From RYN-230 sp963768945 (GTDB lineage: Bacteria > Actinomycetota > Actinomycetes > Streptosporangiales > Streptosporangiaceae), in contig CAVYJW010000003.1 in the NCBI GenBank assembly GCA_963768945.1, positions 1,054,001 through 1,118,000 on the forward strand: a stretch of 64,000 nt of DNA. The letters run 5' to 3'. The position numbers and the translations under genes were made by a program. The notes under the pieces were generated by a model. That model was not told the origin of the DNA, made no database searches, and saw only the letters and a list, made by a program, of their open reading frames with translations. Positions 14,765 through 22,993 of the stretch are shown in pieces (position 1 is the first letter of the stretch; each line of letters begins with the position of its first letter).

Positions 14765-17686
14765 ATGGCGCTGCTCAAGCCGGGCAGTGCGCCCAAGGAG
14801 CGAACCCGGGCCAACGACATGGTGGTCCGGGCGCTGTCGGAGGTGCTGGAGCAGTTCGAGGTGGACGCCCGGGTCACCGGGTTCAAGCGCGGGCCCACGG
14901 TGACCAGGTACGAGATCGAGCTGGGTCCCGCGGTGAAGGTGGAGCGGGTCACGGCGCTGACCAGGAACATCGCCTACGCGGTGAAGAGCGCGGACGTGCG
15001 GATCATCTCCCCGATCCCGGGCAAGTCCGCCATCGGGGTGGAGATCCCGAACGCGGACAAGGAAATCGTCAGCCTGGGGGATGTGCTGCGCTCCCAGGTG
15101 GCGGTGAATGATCACCATCCGATGGTGGTTGGCCTGGGCAAGGACGTCGAAGGCCGGACCGTGGTGGCGAACCTGGCCAAGATGCCGCACATGCTGATCG
15201 CGGGGGCCACCGGGGCCGGAAAGGCCCTCGCCCTTGACACCCCGATCCCTACCCCCGGCGGCTGGACAACGATGGGGGATGTCCAGCCAGGCGATCAGGT
15301 CTTTGACGACCATGGTCAACCGTGCATGGTGGTGGGCGCGACCCCGGTTATGCACGGGCGTCCGTGCTACGAGGTCGAGTTCTCTGATGGCACAGTCATC
15401 GTGGCCGACGCGGAGCATCTGTGGCAGACAGACTCGGCGGCAGGGCGCCAGCAACAAGCCCGACCTGCGCGCGGGCCACAATACTGGCCGTTGGCCGATG
15501 TGGCTCGCGTGGCCGAGCGGGCGGCTGAGGCCCTGGGTGAACCTGACCGCCTGACCGGGACCAGTGAGGTTCTGGGCGATGTGGGTACTCAGTTCCGCAA
15601 CGTGCTCTACCGGGTCGTCATGGACCTGCCCAAGGAAGGCCGGGTGATCCGGCCAACCTACCGGCGAGGCGGACGCCAGGTCGGGTTCTGGGCCCAGGCG
15701 TACTCCCGCCATCTCGTCTACAAGGCGCTCGCGGAACGCATCAGTGCCGGTGACGGTCGCGCTCGGCAAGCCGACGCCGAACCAGTCACGACCAGGCAGA
15801 TTGCCGGGTCGCTTCGGCATTGGGGGCGGTTCAACCATTCGGTCGCGGTATGCGGGCCGCTTCGCTACCCCGAGCGAGATCTGCCGGTGGCGCCCTATAC
15901 GTTCGGCTGCTGGCTGGGTGACGGGACGACGATGAGCGCGGGCTTCACCTGTGCTGACGAGGAGATTCTTGATCAGATCCGTGAGGACGGATACATGGTC
16001 ACCCGCTATGCCAGCGCCCCGATGCAGTACACGATCTCGAACCGCCCTGAGCGTGCGCGGCGCATCGCCGAGGCGCTTGAGTTCGCAGGTCAGGGGCTGA
16101 GCGTTGACCAAGCCGCACGCCAGGCTGGCGCCGGTCTTTCCGCGGTGCTCCAGGCAGCCGGAGGCCGCTTCCCGCAGGGCAGCAAGGGCTGTGCTGCTCC
16201 GTCCGCACCTCCCCGCGAGCGTTACCGGACGCTTCGTGAGATATTCCGCGAGGTTGGGGCCAAGCACATCCCCGAGGCGTATCTGCATGCGTCGGTCTCG
16301 CAGCGCCGTGCTTTGCTCGCCGGACTGCTGGACACAGACGGCTATTGCTACCCGAGTGGAACGGTAGAGCTCGCGGTCACTAGTCGTGATCTCGCGTATG
16401 GGGTCCTGGAGTTGACGCTTGGCCTGGGGTATAAGGCCACGCTCCGGACCAAGCCCTGCAAAGGCCGTCGCGTGGACGCCTCGACCGTCTATGCGGTCGC
16501 CTTCACCCCGGGTGAGCCGGTGTTCCGGCTCACCCGTAAGCTGGCCCGGCAGCGCCAGGTCAGGCCAGTCAGCCCGGCCCGGCGGCGCTACATAGTGGAT
16601 GTTCGCCCGGTCGAATCCGTACCGGTCCGCTGCATTCAAGTCGATAGCCGTAGCCGTCTGTACCTGGCCAGCCGTTCATGCATCCCTACGCACAATTCGA
16701 CCTGCATTAACGGCCTCATAACGTCCGTGCTGCTGCGGGCCACACCGGAATACGTCCGGATGATCCTGGTTGACCCCAAGCGAGTCGAGCTGGCCATTTA
16801 TCAGGGAATACCTCATCTTTACACGCCTATCATCACCAATCCGAAAAAGGCGGCCGAGGCGCTGCAATGGGTGGTCGGCGAAATGGACCGCCGCTATGAC
16901 GACCTGGCAGCATTCGGCTTCCGGCACGTTGACGACTTCAACAAGGCGGTGCGGGCGGGGAAGCTGACGGCGCCGCCCGGTAGCGAACGCGTGTTCACGC
17001 CCTATCCGTACCTGGTGGTCATCGTGGACGAGCTCGCCGACCTCATGATGGTCGCTCCGCGTGACGTCGAGGACTCGGTGGTGCGCATCACCCAGCTGGC
17101 CCGGGCCGCCGGAATACACCTCGTGCTGGCGACCCAGCGCCCGAGCGTGGACGTGGTGACCGGGCTTATCAAGGCGAACGTGCCGTCGCGGCTGGCCTTC
17201 GCCACCTCCAGCCTGACCGACAGCCGGGTGATCCTGGACCAGCCGGGCGCGGAGAAGCTGGTCGGGCAGGGGGACTGCCTGTTCCTGCCGATGGGCGCCA
17301 GCAAGCCACTGCGCCTGCAGAACGCCTTCGTCACCGAGAAGGAAATCCGTGAGGTGGTCAGCCACTGCACCCGGCAGGCGCAGCCCACCTACCGTGAGGA
17401 CGTCGCCGCGCCGGAGGGCAAGCAGCGGGAGATCGACGCCGACATCGGCGACGACCTGGAGCTGCTGATGCAGGCCGCGGAGCTGGTCATCCGGACCCAG
17501 TTTGGCTCCACCTCCATGCTGCAGCGCAAGCTGCGGGTGGGGTTCGCCAAGGCAGGCCGCCTGATGGACCTGCTGGAAAGCCGCAACATCGTCGGGCCGA
17601 GCGAGGGCTCCAAGGCCAGGGATGTCCTGGTGCGGCCAGATGACGTGGACAGCGTGATTGATTCGCTGCGGGGCGGGCAGGACTGA
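14765..17686 (+). CDS. ftsK: DNA translocase FtsK, motor part containing an intein
   Basis: The open frame is read upstream from about 14700 (EQLTLSGSAESSYILPPM) into this ATG, so it continues the N-terminal part rather than being a separate gene. After removal of the intein (15224-16696) the motor reads through Walker A GATGAGK|ST, Walker B VVIVDELADLMM, LATQRPSVDVVTG and a C-terminal winged-helix gamma domain (SMLQRKLRVGFAKAGRLMDLLE) that recognises the chromosome's orienting sequences. FtsK clears DNA from the septum and resolves chromosome dimers, so splicing is required to rebuild the ATP-binding loop. Codons just after the intein are unusually A/T-ending, unlike the rest of the gene. 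Confidence 0.93.
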   Translation: MALLKPGSAPKERTRANDMVVRALSEVLEQFEVDARVTGFKRGPTVTRYEIELGPAVKVERVTALTRNIAYAVKSADVRIISPIPGKSAIGVEIPNADKEIVSLGDVLRSQVAVNDHHPMVVGLGKDVEGRTVVANLAKMPHMLIAGATGAGKALALDTPIPTPGGWTTMGDVQPGDQVFDDHGQPCMVVGATPVMHGRPCYEVEFSDGTVIVADAEHLWQTDSAAGRQQQARPARGPQYWPLADVARVAERAAEALGEPDRLTGTSEVLGDVGTQFRNVLYRVVMDLPKEGRVIRPTYRRGGRQVGFWAQAYSRHLVYKALAERISAGDGRARQADAEPVTTRQIAGSLRHWGRFNHSVAVCGPLRYPERDLPVAPYTFGCWLGDGTTMSAGFTCADEEILDQIREDGYMVTRYASAPMQYTISNRPERARRIAEALEFAGQGLSVDQAARQAGAGLSAVLQAAGGRFPQGSKGCAAPSAPPRERYRTLREIFREVGAKHIPEAYLHASVSQRRALLAGLLDTDGYCYPSGTVELAVTSRDLAYGVLELTLGLGYKATLRTKPCKGRRVDASTVYAVAFTPGEPVFRLTRKLARQRQVRPVSPARRRYIVDVRPVESVPVRCIQVDSRSRLYLASRSCIPTHNSTCINGLITSVLLRATPEYVRMILVDPKRVELAIYQGIPHLYTPIITNPKKAAEALQWVVGEMDRRYDDLAAFGFRHVDDFNKAVRAGKLTAPPGSERVFTPYPYLVVIVDELADLMMVAPRDVEDSVVRITQLARAAGIHLVLATQRPSVDVVTGLIKANVPSRLAFATSSLTDSRVILDQPGAEKLVGQGDCLFLPMGASKPLRLQNAFVTEKEIREVVSHCTRQAQPTYREDVAAPEGKQREIDADIGDDLELLMQAAELVIRTQFGSTSMLQRKLRVGFAKAGRLMDLLESRNIVGPSEGSKARDVLVRPDDVDSVIDSLRGGQD
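15224..16696 (+). mobile_element. FtsK intein, class 3, with homing endonuclease (491 aa)
   Basis: The insert splits Walker A between Lys and Ser (GATGAGK^S). It starts with Ala (ALALDTPIPTP), not Cys or Ser, and ends CIPTHN before Ser. The class 3 triad is present: Trp67 in DAEHLWQT, Cys470 in VRCIQVD and Thr489 in PTHN. In class 3 inteins the block F Cys replaces the missing first nucleophile. Two LAGLIDADG motifs, FGCWLGDGTT and LLAGLLDTDG, look intact, so it may still home. Its ends closely match RecA intein 1. Confidence 0.93.
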
Positions 17687-17824
17687 GCTAGGCCACGGCA
17701 TCTGCCGCGGCCCCGGGGATGTCTACACTTGTTGGCGGCCCGCATACTTGGCGGGTTGCCGCATCCGGTTACTGCTTCCGCACCCGGGGCGGTGCGCAGT
17801 GCGATATGGCAGTGGAGGCGTGGC

Positions 17825-18577
17825 GTGAGCATTGGTGACGCCCTGGCAGATGCGCGCCGCCAGGCGGGTCTCACCATTACGCAGGTTAGCCAGAGAACCT
17901 GCATTAGAGAGACGATCATCCGGGGGATCGAGCATGATGATTTTTCCGCCTGTGGCGGAGATTTCTACGCCCGGGGTCATATCCGCAGCGTCGCACGGGC
18001 CGTGGGGGCCGACGACGAGGAGCTGATCCGCGAGTACGACGCCGTGCACGGCGCGCCGCAGGCGATCAGGGCCGCGGACGTGTTCGAGCCGGCCACGCCG
18101 ATCAAGATCAGGGAACGGCGGCGGCCCAACTGGAGCCTGGCCATGGTCCTGGTCCTGGCGGTGATCGCCGGGTACGGGATCTACCGCGTGGTGAACTCGA
18201 CCACGGCGCCGTCCCCGCGGGCCCAGGCCAGCTCGGGCCAGCTGGCACCGCGGCATCACACGCATCCCGCCACGGCCTCGCCCACGCACTCGGCCGCGCC
18301 GGCCTCGCCGGCGGTGAGCCAGAACGTGACGATCAGCCTCACCGCGATCCAGGACTGCTGGGTCGAGTTCACCAAGCCCGACGGGCGCTTCCTCCTGCAG
18401 GCCTACGTGGTCGGGGGGAGCTCGAAGACCTGGACTTTCTTCCGGACGGTGAACATGGACATCGGCAATCCCGGGGGGATCCTGCTCACCGTCAACGGCA
18501 AGAAGGTGGGCTCGCCCGGCACCGCGGGCCAGCCCGTCACGCTCAGCCTGGGGCCCGGGAAGCCGGTCACCAGCTAA
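17825..18577 (+). CDS. RodZ-like membrane protein (HTH + DUF4115)
   Basis: From the GTG at 17825 (GGAGG about 10 nt upstream) the product has 250 residues. An N-terminal helix-turn-helix of the RodZ/HTH_25 type (SIGDALADARRQAGLTITQV ... YARGHIRSVARAVG) is followed by a basic stretch, one membrane segment (LAMVLVLAVIAGYGIYRVV, about 103-121), a Pro/Ser/His-rich linker and a C-terminal DUF4115 domain (about 165-250). In RodZ the cytoplasmic HTH binds MreB. Here the position between ftsK and rimO is the conserved actinobacterial one, and a role in cell-envelope growth is inferred. A longer in-frame start at 17729 lacks family support. Confidence 0.88.
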   Translation: MSIGDALADARRQAGLTITQVSQRTCIRETIIRGIEHDDFSACGGDFYARGHIRSVARAVGADDEELIREYDAVHGAPQAIRAADVFEPATPIKIRERRRPNWSLAMVLVLAVIAGYGIYRVVNSTTAPSPRAQASSGQLAPRHHTHPATASPTHSAAPASPAVSQNVTISLTAIQDCWVEFTKPDGRFLLQAYVVGGSSKTWTFFRTVNMDIGNPGGILLTVNGKKVGSPGTAGQPVTLSLGPGKPVTS

Positions 18578-18613
18578 CTGCAGCACCAGAGCGCTTACCG
18601 TAGGCTTCCCGGT

Positions 18614-20086
18614 GTGTCGTCGAGTCAGCAAAGCTCCCAGTCCCCGCAGCGCACGGTCAGCCTCGTGACGCTGGGCTGTGCGCGCAACGAGGTGGATTCC
18701 GAGGAGCTCGCGGCCCGCCTGGAGGCCGCGGGGTGGACCCTGGCCGACAGCGATGAGGCGAGCGTCGTGCTGGTGAACACCTGCGGGTTCATCGAGGCGG
18801 CCAAGCAGGAATCGGTGAGCGAGCTGCTCGACGCCGCCGGGACCGGCGCGAAGGTGGTGGCCGCGGGCTGCCTGGCCGAGCGGTACGGCCGCGACCTGGC
18901 GGCCGAGCTGCCCGAGGCGCAGGTGCTCAGTTTCGACGATTACGGAGACATCGGGGCCCGGCTTGATGCCGTCCTGGCCGGGGAACGGCGTCCCGCTCAT
19001 GAGCCGAGGGACCGGCGCAAGCTGCTGCCGATCGCGCCGGCGGCCCGGTCCGCGGGCCCGGGCAGCCAGCCGCCGGGGCACGGCGCGGCGGGGATCCCGG
19101 ACCTCCCGCCCGGGCTGGCCCCCGCGTCCGGGCCGCGCACGCTCCGGCGCCGGCTGTCCGGTGGTCCGGTGGCCCCGCTCAAGATCGCGTCTGGATGCGA
19201 CCGGCGGTGCAGCTTCTGCGCGATCCCGGCGTTCCGCGGCGCGTTCCTGTCCCGTCCCCCCGAAGACCTGGTCGCCGAGGCGGGGTGGCTGGCCGGCCAC
19301 GGGGTCCGGGAGCTGGTGCTGGTCAGCGAGAACTCCACGTCGTACGGCAAGGACCTGGGCAACCCCCGGCTGCTGGATGAGCTGCTGCCCCAGCTCGCCG
19401 CGGTGCCGGGCATCGACCGGATCAGGGTCAGCTACCTCCAGCCGGCGGAGGTGCGCCCCGCGCTCATCGAGGTGTTGACCTCCACCCCTGGCGTGGCCCC
19501 CTACTTCGACCTCTCCTTCCAGCACGCCAGCGGGAAGGTGCTCCGCGCGATGCGGCGCTTCGGCGACCGTGAGCGGTTCGGGGCCCTGCTCGCCCAGGTC
19601 AGGCAGGCCTGCCCAGAGGCCGGCGTCCGGTCCAACTTCATCGTCGGCTTCCCGGGGGAGACCGCCGCCGACGTCGATGAGCTGCAGCGCTTCCTGTCCG
19701 AGGCGCGCCTGGATGCGATCGGCGTCTTCGGCTACTCCGACGAGGACGGCACCGAGGCGGCCACCCTGGCGGGCCAGCTGGATCGCGCCGAGATCGCCCG
19801 GCGGGTGGATGAGCTGGCGGGCCTGGCCGACGAGCTGATGGCCCAGCGGGCCGCGGACCGCGTAGGCGAGGTGGTGGAGGTGCTCCTGGAGGAGGATCTG
19901 GGGGACGGGACCTACCTCGGCCGGGCGGCTCATCAGGCGCCGGAGGTGGACGGGACCACGACCGTGCGCGGCGTGGCCGGGGCGGCCATCGGTGAGCTGA
20001 TCTCCGCCCGGGTCGCCGAGGGCGACGGTGTGGACCTGGTGGCCGACTGGCTCGCCGTGCCCGCCACGGCCGCCGGGCGCGGGTGA
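18614..20086 (+). CDS. rimO: Ribosomal protein uS12 methylthiotransferase
   Basis: RimO adds a methylthio group to an aspartate of ribosomal protein S12 using radical SAM chemistry. The product has 490 residues from the GTG at 18614. The N-terminal UPF0004 domain has its cluster cysteines in LGCARNE, NTCGF and AGCLAERY. The radical SAM CxxxCxxC is Cys195, Cys199 and Cys202 (CDRRCSFC). A C-terminal TRAM domain starts near 400. A Pro/Gly-rich insert at about 130-185 is longer than usual. The YGCQ/NTCAV signature of MiaB is absent, which with the neighbours supports RimO. Its stop overlaps the pgsA start. Confidence 0.94.
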   Translation: MSSSQQSSQSPQRTVSLVTLGCARNEVDSEELAARLEAAGWTLADSDEASVVLVNTCGFIEAAKQESVSELLDAAGTGAKVVAAGCLAERYGRDLAAELPEAQVLSFDDYGDIGARLDAVLAGERRPAHEPRDRRKLLPIAPAARSAGPGSQPPGHGAAGIPDLPPGLAPASGPRTLRRRLSGGPVAPLKIASGCDRRCSFCAIPAFRGAFLSRPPEDLVAEAGWLAGHGVRELVLVSENSTSYGKDLGNPRLLDELLPQLAAVPGIDRIRVSYLQPAEVRPALIEVLTSTPGVAPYFDLSFQHASGKVLRAMRRFGDRERFGALLAQVRQACPEAGVRSNFIVGFPGETAADVDELQRFLSEARLDAIGVFGYSDEDGTEAATLAGQLDRAEIARRVDELAGLADELMAQRAADRVGEVVEVLLEEDLGDGTYLGRAAHQAPEVDGTTTVRGVAGAAIGELISARVAEGDGVDLVADWLAVPATAAGRG

Positions 20087-20712
20087 CCGCATTGAGCCAG
20101 CCCGCCGCGGAGACGGGCGGGGGAGCGCGGCCGGCCCCGCCCGCGCCGCAGGCTGGCGTCCCACAGCCGGGAGTGCTGAACGTGGCCAACGCGCTCACCG
20201 TGCTCCGGCTGCTGCTCGTCCCGGTGTTCGTCGTGCTCCTGCTGGCCGGCGGGACCGGCTGGCGGGCAGGGGCGCTGGCCGTGTTCCTGATCGCGTCGGT
20301 GACCGACCTGCTGGACGGGCGGATCGCACGGCAGCGCGGCCTGATCACGGATTTCGGGAAGATCGCGGACCCCATCGCGGACAAGGCACTGACCGGGGCG
20401 GCACTGGTCACGCTGTCCGCCCAGGGCGAGCTGGCCTGGTGGGTGACCGCGGTGATCCTGGCCCGTGAGCTCGGGGTGACCGCGCTGCGGTTCTGGGTCA
20501 TCCGGCACGGGGTGATCGCGGCCAGCCGGGGCGGCAAGATCAAGACCCTGCTCCAGGTGCTCGCCATCGCCCTGTACATCGTGCCCGGGCCGCCCGGTAT
20601 CGTGCGGGGGGTGGTGATGGGGCTGGCCGTCGTGGTGACCGTGGTCACGGGGGCCGATTACGCCGTCCGGGCCATGCGCCTGCGCCGCAGCACGTCTGCG
20701 GCGGCCAGGTGA
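20083..20712 (+). CDS. pgsA: CDP-diacylglycerol-glycerol-3-phosphate phosphatidyltransferase
   Basis: The product is a 209-residue integral membrane CDP-alcohol phosphotransferase that makes phosphatidylglycerol phosphate. The family motif DGx2ARx8Gx3Dx3D is seen as DGRIARQRG, then FGKIADPIADK (about 85-107). About five or six hydrophobic segments follow the Pro/Ala-rich first 30 residues. The GTG at 20083 overlaps the rimO stop (GTGA), and the order rimO-pgsA-cinA is conserved in actinobacteria. A phosphatidylinositol-type enzyme is less likely given the context. The last codons GCGGCCAGG plus the TGA stop are copied again 34 bp downstream (20735). Confidence 0.93.
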   Translation: MTALSQPAAETGGGARPAPPAPQAGVPQPGVLNVANALTVLRLLLVPVFVVLLLAGGTGWRAGALAVFLIASVTDLLDGRIARQRGLITDFGKIADPIADKALTGAALVTLSAQGELAWWVTAVILARELGVTALRFWVIRHGVIAASRGGKIKTLLQVLAIALYIVPGPPGIVRGVVMGLAVVVTVVTGADYAVRAMRLRRSTSAAAR

Positions 20713-20766
20713 ACCGTGGCGGCCCCGGCGGGCGGCGGCCAGGTGAACCCGTGGCGGCCCCGGCAC
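20701..20766. repeat. Direct repeat containing the pgsA stop
   Basis: Two copies of a 32-34-bp unit start with GCGGCCAGGTGAAC at 20701 and 20735. The first provides the last three codons and stop of pgsA; the second lies in the gap before cinA. They differ by a one-base length change in a C run. Confidence 0.8.
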
Positions 20767-20785
20767 GGAGCTGGGAGGTAGGCGG

Positions 20786-21271
20786 GTGGCATCTGGCGAC
20801 GCCGCGGCGGAGCTGATCGCGCTGCTGACGGCCCGGCGGCTGAGCATCGCCGTGGCCGAGTCGCTGACCGGCGGTTTGCTCGCGGCGGCGCTCACCGGCA
20901 TCCCGGGCGCCTCAGCGGTCTTCCGGGGCGGCGTGGTCGCCTACGCGACCGAGCTCAAGGCCGCGCTGCTCGGGGTGGACCAGGGCGTGCTGGACACCCA
21001 CGGGGCCGTGTCTGCCGAGGTGGCCGGGGCCATGGCCGAGGGGGTGCGGGGCCGGCTCGGGGCCTGCGTCGGCGCGGCCACCACCGGTGTGGCCGGCCCT
21101 GACCCGGCCGAGGAAAAACCCGCAGGCACGGTCTACATCGCGGCCAGCGCCGGGGATCAGACCCGGGTGCGCCGGCTGGCCCTGTCCGGCGGCCGGGAGG
21201 CTATCCGCGCCGCGACCGTGGGCGAAGCGCTGGGGTTGGTTCTTGTCCTCGTGCGGGAAGAGACCCGATGA
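20786..21271 (+). CDS. cinA: CinA-like nicotinamide-nucleotide amidase (PncC type)
   Basis: The 161-residue product is the stand-alone C-terminal CinA/PncC domain, which removes the amide from nicotinamide mononucleotide to return it to NAD synthesis. Motifs are AVAESLTGGLLAAALT with the nucleophile Ser, GVVAYATELKAALLGV and ATTGVAGPDPAEEKPAGTVY. It lacks the N-terminal molybdopterin-binding domain of longer CinA proteins, as is common in actinobacteria. The GTG start follows a GGGAGG site. Genes pgsA and clgR flank it in the standard order. Confidence 0.93.
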   Translation: MASGDAAAELIALLTARRLSIAVAESLTGGLLAAALTGIPGASAVFRGGVVAYATELKAALLGVDQGVLDTHGAVSAEVAGAMAEGVRGRLGACVGAATTGVAGPDPAEEKPAGTVYIAASAGDQTRVRRLALSGGREAIRAATVGEALGLVLVLVREETR

Positions 21272-21276
21272 TTACA

Positions 21277-21298
21277 GTGTTACGTTAGCAGCGAACAC
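21277..21298. promoter_or_regulatory. Inverted repeat upstream of clgR (candidate ClgR operator)
   Basis: GTGTT and AACAC face each other across 12 bp, with GTTACG and GCGAAC half-sites inside. ClgR is known to bind GTTCGC/GCGAAC-type half-sites and to control its own gene, so autoregulation is plausible. The left half is imperfect. Confidence 0.4.
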
Positions 21299-21381
21299 GG
21301 CTACAGGTGCTTTCCCTACTGTCGGTGAGGGCGGGTACGGTGGAGCTATCGAATGACACACTTCGCGAAGGGAGTGCCGCG

Positions 21382-21891
21382 ATGGTCCTGCTTCGTCACT
21401 TGCTGGGTGACGTGCTGCGGCGGCTACGTCTGCGGCAGGGTCGAACCCTGCGCGAGGTGTCGGCCGCGGCCCGGGTCTCCCTGGGATACCTGTCCGAGGT
21501 CGAGCGCGGGCAGAAGGAAGCATCCTCTGAGCTGCTCGCCGCCATCTGCACGGCGCTGAACACCCCGCTGTCCCACGTGCTCGGCGAGGTTTCGGACAGC
21601 TTCGCCCTGGCCGAGCTGCAGAACGACTCGGAGCTCGCCCCCGTCGGCGCCCCGTCCGAGGACAGCCGGACCTCGGTAGACGCCCGCTCGATCAACCGGG
21701 CCGGGCGCGAGCTGTCCCGGGCGTTCTCCGCCGAGCTGCAGCCTGAGAAGCTGCGCGTGCCCGCCGGGCATATCCGGGGCATGGATTCCGAGCGGGTGCT
21801 GGATTCGGTGGGCGTCAACGGGGATCACCCGGCCTTCGACGAGGTCAGCCGCCGGGTACGCGGCGACTTCAACGACATGGTCCCGGTGTAA
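21382..21891 (+). CDS. clgR: ClgR-family transcriptional regulator
   Basis: The product has 169 residues from the ATG at 21382, which has an AAGGGAG site about 7 nt upstream; longer in-frame starts lack support. The XRE-type helix-turn-helix (RRLRLRQGRTLREVSAAARV, SLGYLSEVERGQKEASSELL) is the ClgR/PopR signature. In Streptomyces and Corynebacterium ClgR activates clp and lon protease genes and is itself degraded by ClpP. The C-terminal tail (VRGDFNDMVPV) is hydrophobic at its end, as in degradable ClgR, so proteolytic control is likely. Its place after cinA is conserved. A clear terminator follows at 21911. Confidence 0.92.
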   Translation: MVLLRHLLGDVLRRLRLRQGRTLREVSAAARVSLGYLSEVERGQKEASSELLAAICTALNTPLSHVLGEVSDSFALAELQNDSELAPVGAPSEDSRTSVDARSINRAGRELSRAFSAELQPEKLRVPAGHIRGMDSERVLDSVGVNGDHPAFDEVSRRVRGDFNDMVPV

Positions 21892-21910
21892 CCCGCGACT
21901 GGACGACCCG

Positions 21911-21948
21911 GCGGGCGGGGGCTGCGAGAGCGGCACCCGCCCGCTTTT
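21911..21948 (+). terminator. Intrinsic terminator after clgR
   Basis: A perfect 9-bp stem, GCGGGCGGG (21911-21919) with CCCGCCCGC (21936-21944), encloses a 16-nt loop and is followed by TTTT. This is the clearest rho-independent terminator in the window and closes the dapA-to-clgR stretch. Confidence 0.8.
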
Positions 21949-22013
21949 ACCTAACGAACCGTCCGGGCGGCTCACGACCGCAGGCCGGGCGGGTACGGGG
22001 GGAAGCCCGGGAA

Positions 22014-22463
22014 TCAGGCCCAGGCGCGCGGGTCGTCGGTCAGCTCGACGATCCGCTGTGGCAGCCGCCCGGTGGCGATGTGCTCGAGGGTGACCTCTTC
22101 CAGGATGGCCCGCTCGTTGGCACGCAGCGCGATCCAGACGCTCTGCAGCGGTTCGGCGACACCGATGTAGCCGATGTTCTCCGGCCGCTCGCCGCGCACG
22201 CCGACCAGCTGGCCGTCGATGGCCCGGATGATGTCCGCGAGCGCGATCTCCGCGGCCGGCTTGGCCAGCCAGAAGCCACCCTCGGGGCCACGCTGGCTGC
22301 GGACCAGGCCCGCCCGGCGCAGCTGGGTGAGGATGGCCTCCAGGAATTTACCCGGGATGTGCTGGGCGCGCGCCAGTTGCTCGGCGGTGATGTGGCCACC
22401 ATCCGCCGCGGCCAGTTCGACCGCGGCACGCAGCGCATAGTCGGCGCGGGCAGAGAGCCTCAT
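22014..22463 (-). CDS. Rrf2-family transcriptional regulator without cysteines
   Basis: The product has 149 residues from ATG 22463 (MRLSARADYALRAAVELAAA); an ATG three codons upstream at 22472 is equally possible and neither has a clear ribosome-binding site. The winged helix includes ITAEQLARAQHIPGKFLEAI and the wing RSQRGPEGGFWLAKPAAEI, both typical of Rrf2/IscR/NsrR proteins. No cysteine is present anywhere, so the usual three-Cys iron-sulfur cluster cannot form; a cluster-free or non-Cys-ligated sensor is implied. No Fe-S assembly or nitric-oxide gene lies beside it, and its target is unknown. Confidence 0.87.
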   Translation of the reverse strand: MRLSARADYALRAAVELAAADGGHITAEQLARAQHIPGKFLEAILTQLRRAGLVRSQRGPEGGFWLAKPAAEIALADIIRAIDGQLVGVRGERPENIGYIGVAEPLQSVWIALRANERAILEEVTLEHIATGRLPQRIVELTDDPRAWA

Positions 22464-22993
22464 GTCCAGCATTATGCAGGTTGCCGGCCACTGGACGAGC
22501 CGTCTGGGCCTGTTGCGGGACCGTTTTAGTAGGAATTAGCCCTCGTCTGGCCCGGATGGATGGTATCTGTCACGCGCGCCGCCCGCTCACCGGGCCAGCC
22601 TCAGAACCTCAGCCGCCGCCTGCGCATTCGCCCGCGCCGCGCCGTAGGTGGCGAGATGCACGCCCCCGGTGGGACCCAGAGCGGCAGCCCCACCTAGTCA
22701 GCTTCACGAGAGATCTCCCTTCCCGGCTTGATCCTTGGCACTTCACGTAATTCCTCGTGGTCCCAGGGCGCTCCGGTGCCGTCGGCCGTCTAGGCTGTCG
22801 CTGCCTGCCTAGCCAGAGCCGCCCAGTCCGCCCAGTCAGAGCCGCCCAGTCGGCCGCGGCGGTCACGGAGACAGGATTCAGCCCAGGTGTCTCGTCCGTC
22901 CGCCGCTGGTGCCGGTCCGGCGTGACCCTGGCCAGCCGGATCCTCGCCGTGTGCGAGCAAGTGCTGGGGGACGTCATGCGACGGAGGGAAGGC
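22464..22993. other. Intergenic region between rrf2-type and ROK genes
   Basis: This gap of 530 bp contains no supported gene. It has a tandem repeat at about 22806-22848 (CAGAGCCGCCCAGTC words with a shorter CCGCCCAGT copy between). A less GC-rich stretch lies at 22696-22760. Longer in-frame versions of the ROK gene run into it but lack family support. Confidence 0.45.
22806..22848. repeat. Short tandem repeat upstream of the ROK gene
   Basis: AGCCAGAGCCGCCCAGTC is followed by CGCCCAGT and then by a second CAGAGCCGCCCAGTC. It lies about 150 bp before the ROK gene start; no function is apparent. Confidence 0.5.

Noticed and set aside
14680..14765. Programmed -1 frameshift at the C7 run in ftsK
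   Set aside because: No downstream pseudoknot is evident, recoding is not known in ftsK, and similar single-base losses occur in unrelated genes of the window.
14534..16639. Long minus-strand open frame opposite ftsK and its intein
   Set aside because: No family signal; the sense strand encodes FtsK and an intein with all motifs.
22481..22750. 89-codon open frame upstream of the ROK gene
   Set aside because: Pro/Arg-rich with no start signal or family resemblance.
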